Assembly: GCA_035527715.1 (NCBI GenBank)
Contig: DATKZY010000204.1
Location: 32,047-96,046 of the forward strand
Source of the DNA: DSUN01 sp035527715
Lineage (GTDB): Bacteria; Planctomycetota; PUPC01; DSUN01
Direction: 5' to 3'
DNA length: 64,000 nucleotides
The position numbers and the translations under genes are program-made. Under the pieces are notes generated by a model. It had not been told where the DNA came from. It saw only the letters and a program-made list of their open reading frames with translations, and made no database searches. Positions 61,810 to 64,000 of the stretch are shown here, one piece after another. Numbering within the stretch: position 1 is the first letter of the stretch; each line of letters begins with the position of its first letter.

Positions 61810-64000
61810 CTAGCGGTCCTCCTGGCGAAACTCAATGGCGCGGCCCTCGGAGTCGGTGAGCCGGAGGTGATAGAGCCACCATTCGCGGAGGTTGAAGACC
61901 TTGATGAGGAAGCGGCTCGGCCCCTGGCGGAGCGTCACCTCGGCCTTCTGCTCGCCGGCGCCGGGGCGCTCGGTGAGCTTGACGCCGTTGAGCCACAGGA
62001 TGAAGCCGTCGTCGCTCTTGACCGACACGATGGCCTTGCGCTCCTCGGGGCACGTGATGTCGGCCACGCCGTAGGCGAGCCGCCCGTCGAGGGGCAGGGG
62101 ATAGATGTCGTAGAGCGAAATCTCGCCGTCAATGCGCCCGGCTTGGCAGCGCTGCCAGGCGAGGCGGGGGGGCTGTGGCACAGGGCGCTCGTTGCCGGCA
62201 ACGGGCTCCCCCGCCGGCGCCGGCACAGCCGCGGGCGGCTGCGCCACGGGGGCGATGCGCGCGGGCGCGCTGTCGGCCATCTCGGCCAGGTTGGCCAGCA
62301 CCTGGTCGCCGGCGAGGATGCGCGGCTCGGCCACGGCCGCCTTGTCGCCCTTCGGGTTGCCCAGCGGGTCCACGGCCAGCTCGATGGTGGCCCGCTTGCC
62401 CGCGTAGTCGGCCAGGCCCACCTCGGCGGCCTCCCAGCCCTCGGGCTTCAGGAGCTTCCGCTCGAAGAGCTTCTGGCCGTTCACCGCCACCTCGATGCCC
62501 ACGCCGTCGCTGTCCGCCGCGTCGTCCTCGAGGCCGATGGCCATGGCGAGCTTGAGGTCCTTGGCCTCGGGGAGCTCGACGATGAAGGTGACGACGAGCT
62601 TGCCGCTGGCCGCCTGGCCCGAGGGGGGCTGGAGGGCCAGCCCCTTGCGCTTCTGGGCGCCGCACGTCAGCTCGCCCGCGCGGAACACCGCCGTGGGGTC
62701 GGTGGTCACGGTGGGGTAGTTCCGCGTGAGGTCAATCTCGAACTCGGGGAAGTAGGCGGGGCCGTAGCCGCGGTTGCGGCTGTCGTAGGGCAAGGGGCCG
62801 ATGAGCGACCAGTCGGTCACGTAGCCCTGGGCGGCGGCGATGCGGCGGCGGGTCGCCTCGTCGCCGATGCGGCCCAGGGCCTTGGCCACGTACTCCCGCT
62901 CGTCCTTCTCCTTGCCGCCGAGCAGGGGCGCCACGAGGGCCACCACGCGCGGCAGGTCGGCCGGCGTGATCCGCTCGCACAACAGCTCGAGCGCGGCCCG
63001 ATGCGTCCACTTGTCCCCCTCGCGGATCGCCTCGGCCAGGTACTCGATCATCCCCTCGGGCGGCGCGGCGTCGGCGATGTTGCGGATCGCGCGGAAGGCC
63101 GCGACCCGCACCGCCTGATCCTTGTCCCGCAGCGCCGGGCGCAGGAGCTTGAACTGGTCGGCCTTCGAGCACCGGGCCAGGCTCTCGATCGCCTTCACCC
63201 GCACGTAGTCCGTCGGATGGCTCAGGTGGGCCGCGAACACCTCGAGGTAGCGGTCGGGGTCGAGGCTGCTCAGCAGGCGGAATGCCTCGTGCAACACGTC
63301 GCGGTACAGCTGGTCGGGCTCGCGGATCAGCGCGGCCACGCCCTCGCACGCCTCGGCGGTGGGCCGCAACGCCAGCACCCGCAGCGCCGAGCCGTGCAGC
63401 TCGCGGCGTCCGTCGCGCAGCGCCGCCAGGAGCGGCAGGAACAGCGTCCTGCCGCTGAAGCCCAGCAGCGCCCTCTCGCAGGCCACGCGCACCTTCGGCT
63501 CGCCGTCGGTCGCCATCCGCCCGAGCAGGGCGGGGATGGCCTGCGGCACGAGCGCCTGGCCCAGCGTGTGCGCCGCCTCGGCCCGCACCCCCGCGTCGGC
63601 GTGGCCCAGCAGCGCCATGGCCTTCTCGTGCGCCTCGGGCCGCGGCATCCACACCAGCGCCCGCGCCGCGTGGAGCACGAGGGCGGGGTCCTTATCGTCC
63701 AGCAGCGGCGCAATCGTGTCCCACGCCTCCCCCTTGCGCACGCGGGCCAGGGCGACGACCGCCTGGTAGCGCACCTCGGGCGCGGGGTCCTTCAGGCGTG
63801 CCGTGATCGTCGCCTCGGCCTTGGCCGAGCCCAGGATGCCCAGCGCCTCGATGGCCGCCGCGCGCAGCTCGGGCGCCGCGTCGCCCGCGCGGGCCTGGGC
63901 GTCGGCCAGCATCGCGTCGCCCGCCAGTTCGGCCAGCGCCACCAGCGCCCGCCCGCGCACCCACGGATGGTCCTTGCCCCCGAGAATCGCCTTCAGCGGC
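61810..64000 (-). CDS. HEAT-repeat protein with C-terminal sandwich domains, 5' truncated
   Basis: The frame runs open to the window end, so the N-terminus is missing; about 730 residues are visible. Residues in the first ~370 are tandem HEAT/PBS-lyase-like units (ELRAAAIEALGILGSAKAE, VRYQAVVALARVRKG, VRVKAIESLARC). Then come beta-sandwich domains (about 375-540 and 610-716) with GYVTDWSLIGPLPYDS, KSDDGFILWLNGVKLTE and FLIKVFNLREWWLYHLRLTD, which resemble the PA14- or galactose-binding-like modules of planctomycete surface proteins. It may be a scaffold or regulator of an extracellular enzyme; not assignable further. Confidence 0.75.
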   Translation of the reverse strand, partial: PLKAILGGKDHPWVRGRALVALAELAGDAMLADAQARAGDAAPELRAAAIEALGILGSAKAEATITARLKDPAPEVRYQAVVALARVRKGEAWDTIAPLLDDKDPALVLHAARALVWMPRPEAHEKAMALLGHADAGVRAEAAHTLGQALVPQAIPALLGRMATDGEPKVRVACERALLGFSGRTLFLPLLAALRDGRRELHGSALRVLALRPTAEACEGVAALIREPDQLYRDVLHEAFRLLSSLDPDRYLEVFAAHLSHPTDYVRVKAIESLARCSKADQFKLLRPALRDKDQAVRVAAFRAIRNIADAAPPEGMIEYLAEAIREGDKWTHRAALELLCERITPADLPRVVALVAPLLGGKEKDEREYVAKALGRIGDEATRRRIAAAQGYVTDWSLIGPLPYDSRNRGYGPAYFPEFEIDLTRNYPTVTTDPTAVFRAGELTCGAQKRKGLALQPPSGQAASGKLVVTFIVELPEAKDLKLAMAIGLEDDAADSDGVGIEVAVNGQKLFERKLLKPEGWEAAEVGLADYAGKRATIELAVDPLGNPKGDKAAVAEPRILAGDQVLANLAEMADSAPARIAPVAQPPAAVPAPAGEPVAGNERPVPQPPRLAWQRCQAGRIDGEISLYDIYPLPLDGRLAYGVADITCPEERKAIVSVKSDDGFILWLNGVKLTERPGAGEQKAEVTLRQGPSRFLIKVFNLREWWLYHLRLTDSEGRAIEFRQEDR

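Overview
The window is GC-rich bacterial DNA (impression roughly two-thirds G+C) and looks like an uncultured member of the PVC superphylum, most likely a planctomycete-like lineage. The reasons are three PEP-CTERM surface proteins, an MJ0042-type zinc ribbon fused to a signalling protein, a YdjY-type protein, and a GreA with a huge N-terminal extension like the chlamydial one. No rRNA, tRNA, CRISPR array, integrase or transposase gene was found. Placement is inference from gene content only.

Region by region. 1-3.3 kb: end of a large glycoside-hydrolase-like protein and an M55 D-aminopeptidase. 3.3-4.2 kb: non-coding DNA packed with inverted repeats, five of which share a similar loop but have unrelated, self-complementary stems. 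4.2-5.9 kb: a zinc ribbon-TIR-protein kinase fusion on the minus strand with its own promoter. 6.1-8.6 kb: comEC. 8.6-26.6 kb: a division and cell-wall (dcw) cluster in the order mraZ-mraZ-rsmH-ftsI-murE-GAF-murF-sigma4-like-ftsW-murG-murC-murB-ddl-ftsQ-ftsA-ftsZ-like. It has clear sigma70 promoters, MraZ-box-like repeats at 10-bp spacing, no mraY, murD or ftsL at the usual places, palindromic elements inside murE and murB, and an FtsZ with eroded GTPase loops but an intact FtsA-binding tail.

26.8-30.1 kb: a membrane protein, a Gfo/Idh/MocA oxidoreductase with an NADPH-dependent flavoprotein, and a rubrerythrin-like protein. 30.2-47.1 kb: an envelope-spanning machine made of a PilM-PilN fusion, two single-pass membrane proteins, two tandem secretins with periplasmic repeat domains, two TPR-rich exported proteins, and an ExbB-ExbD-ExbD proton motor. 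No pilin, prepilin peptidase or traffic ATPase is seen with it. 47.3-50.6 kb: a YdjY-type lipoprotein-like exported protein, a 2-hydroxyacid dehydrogenase and citramalate synthase.

50.6-55.3 kb, minus strand: long GreA, a lipid kinase and a CobA-HemD fusion. 55.3-61.6 kb, minus strand: repeat-rich spacers and three PEP-CTERM proteins; two share a nearly identical ~210-residue domain and a different pair share a nearly identical 104-bp 3' end. 61.8-64.0 kb: a HEAT-repeat protein running off the window.

The dcw genes make and polymerise lipid II precursors and build the divisome. The secretin/Exb genes look like one trans-envelope system energised by proton flow. The PEP-CTERM proteins would need an exosortase encoded elsewhere.
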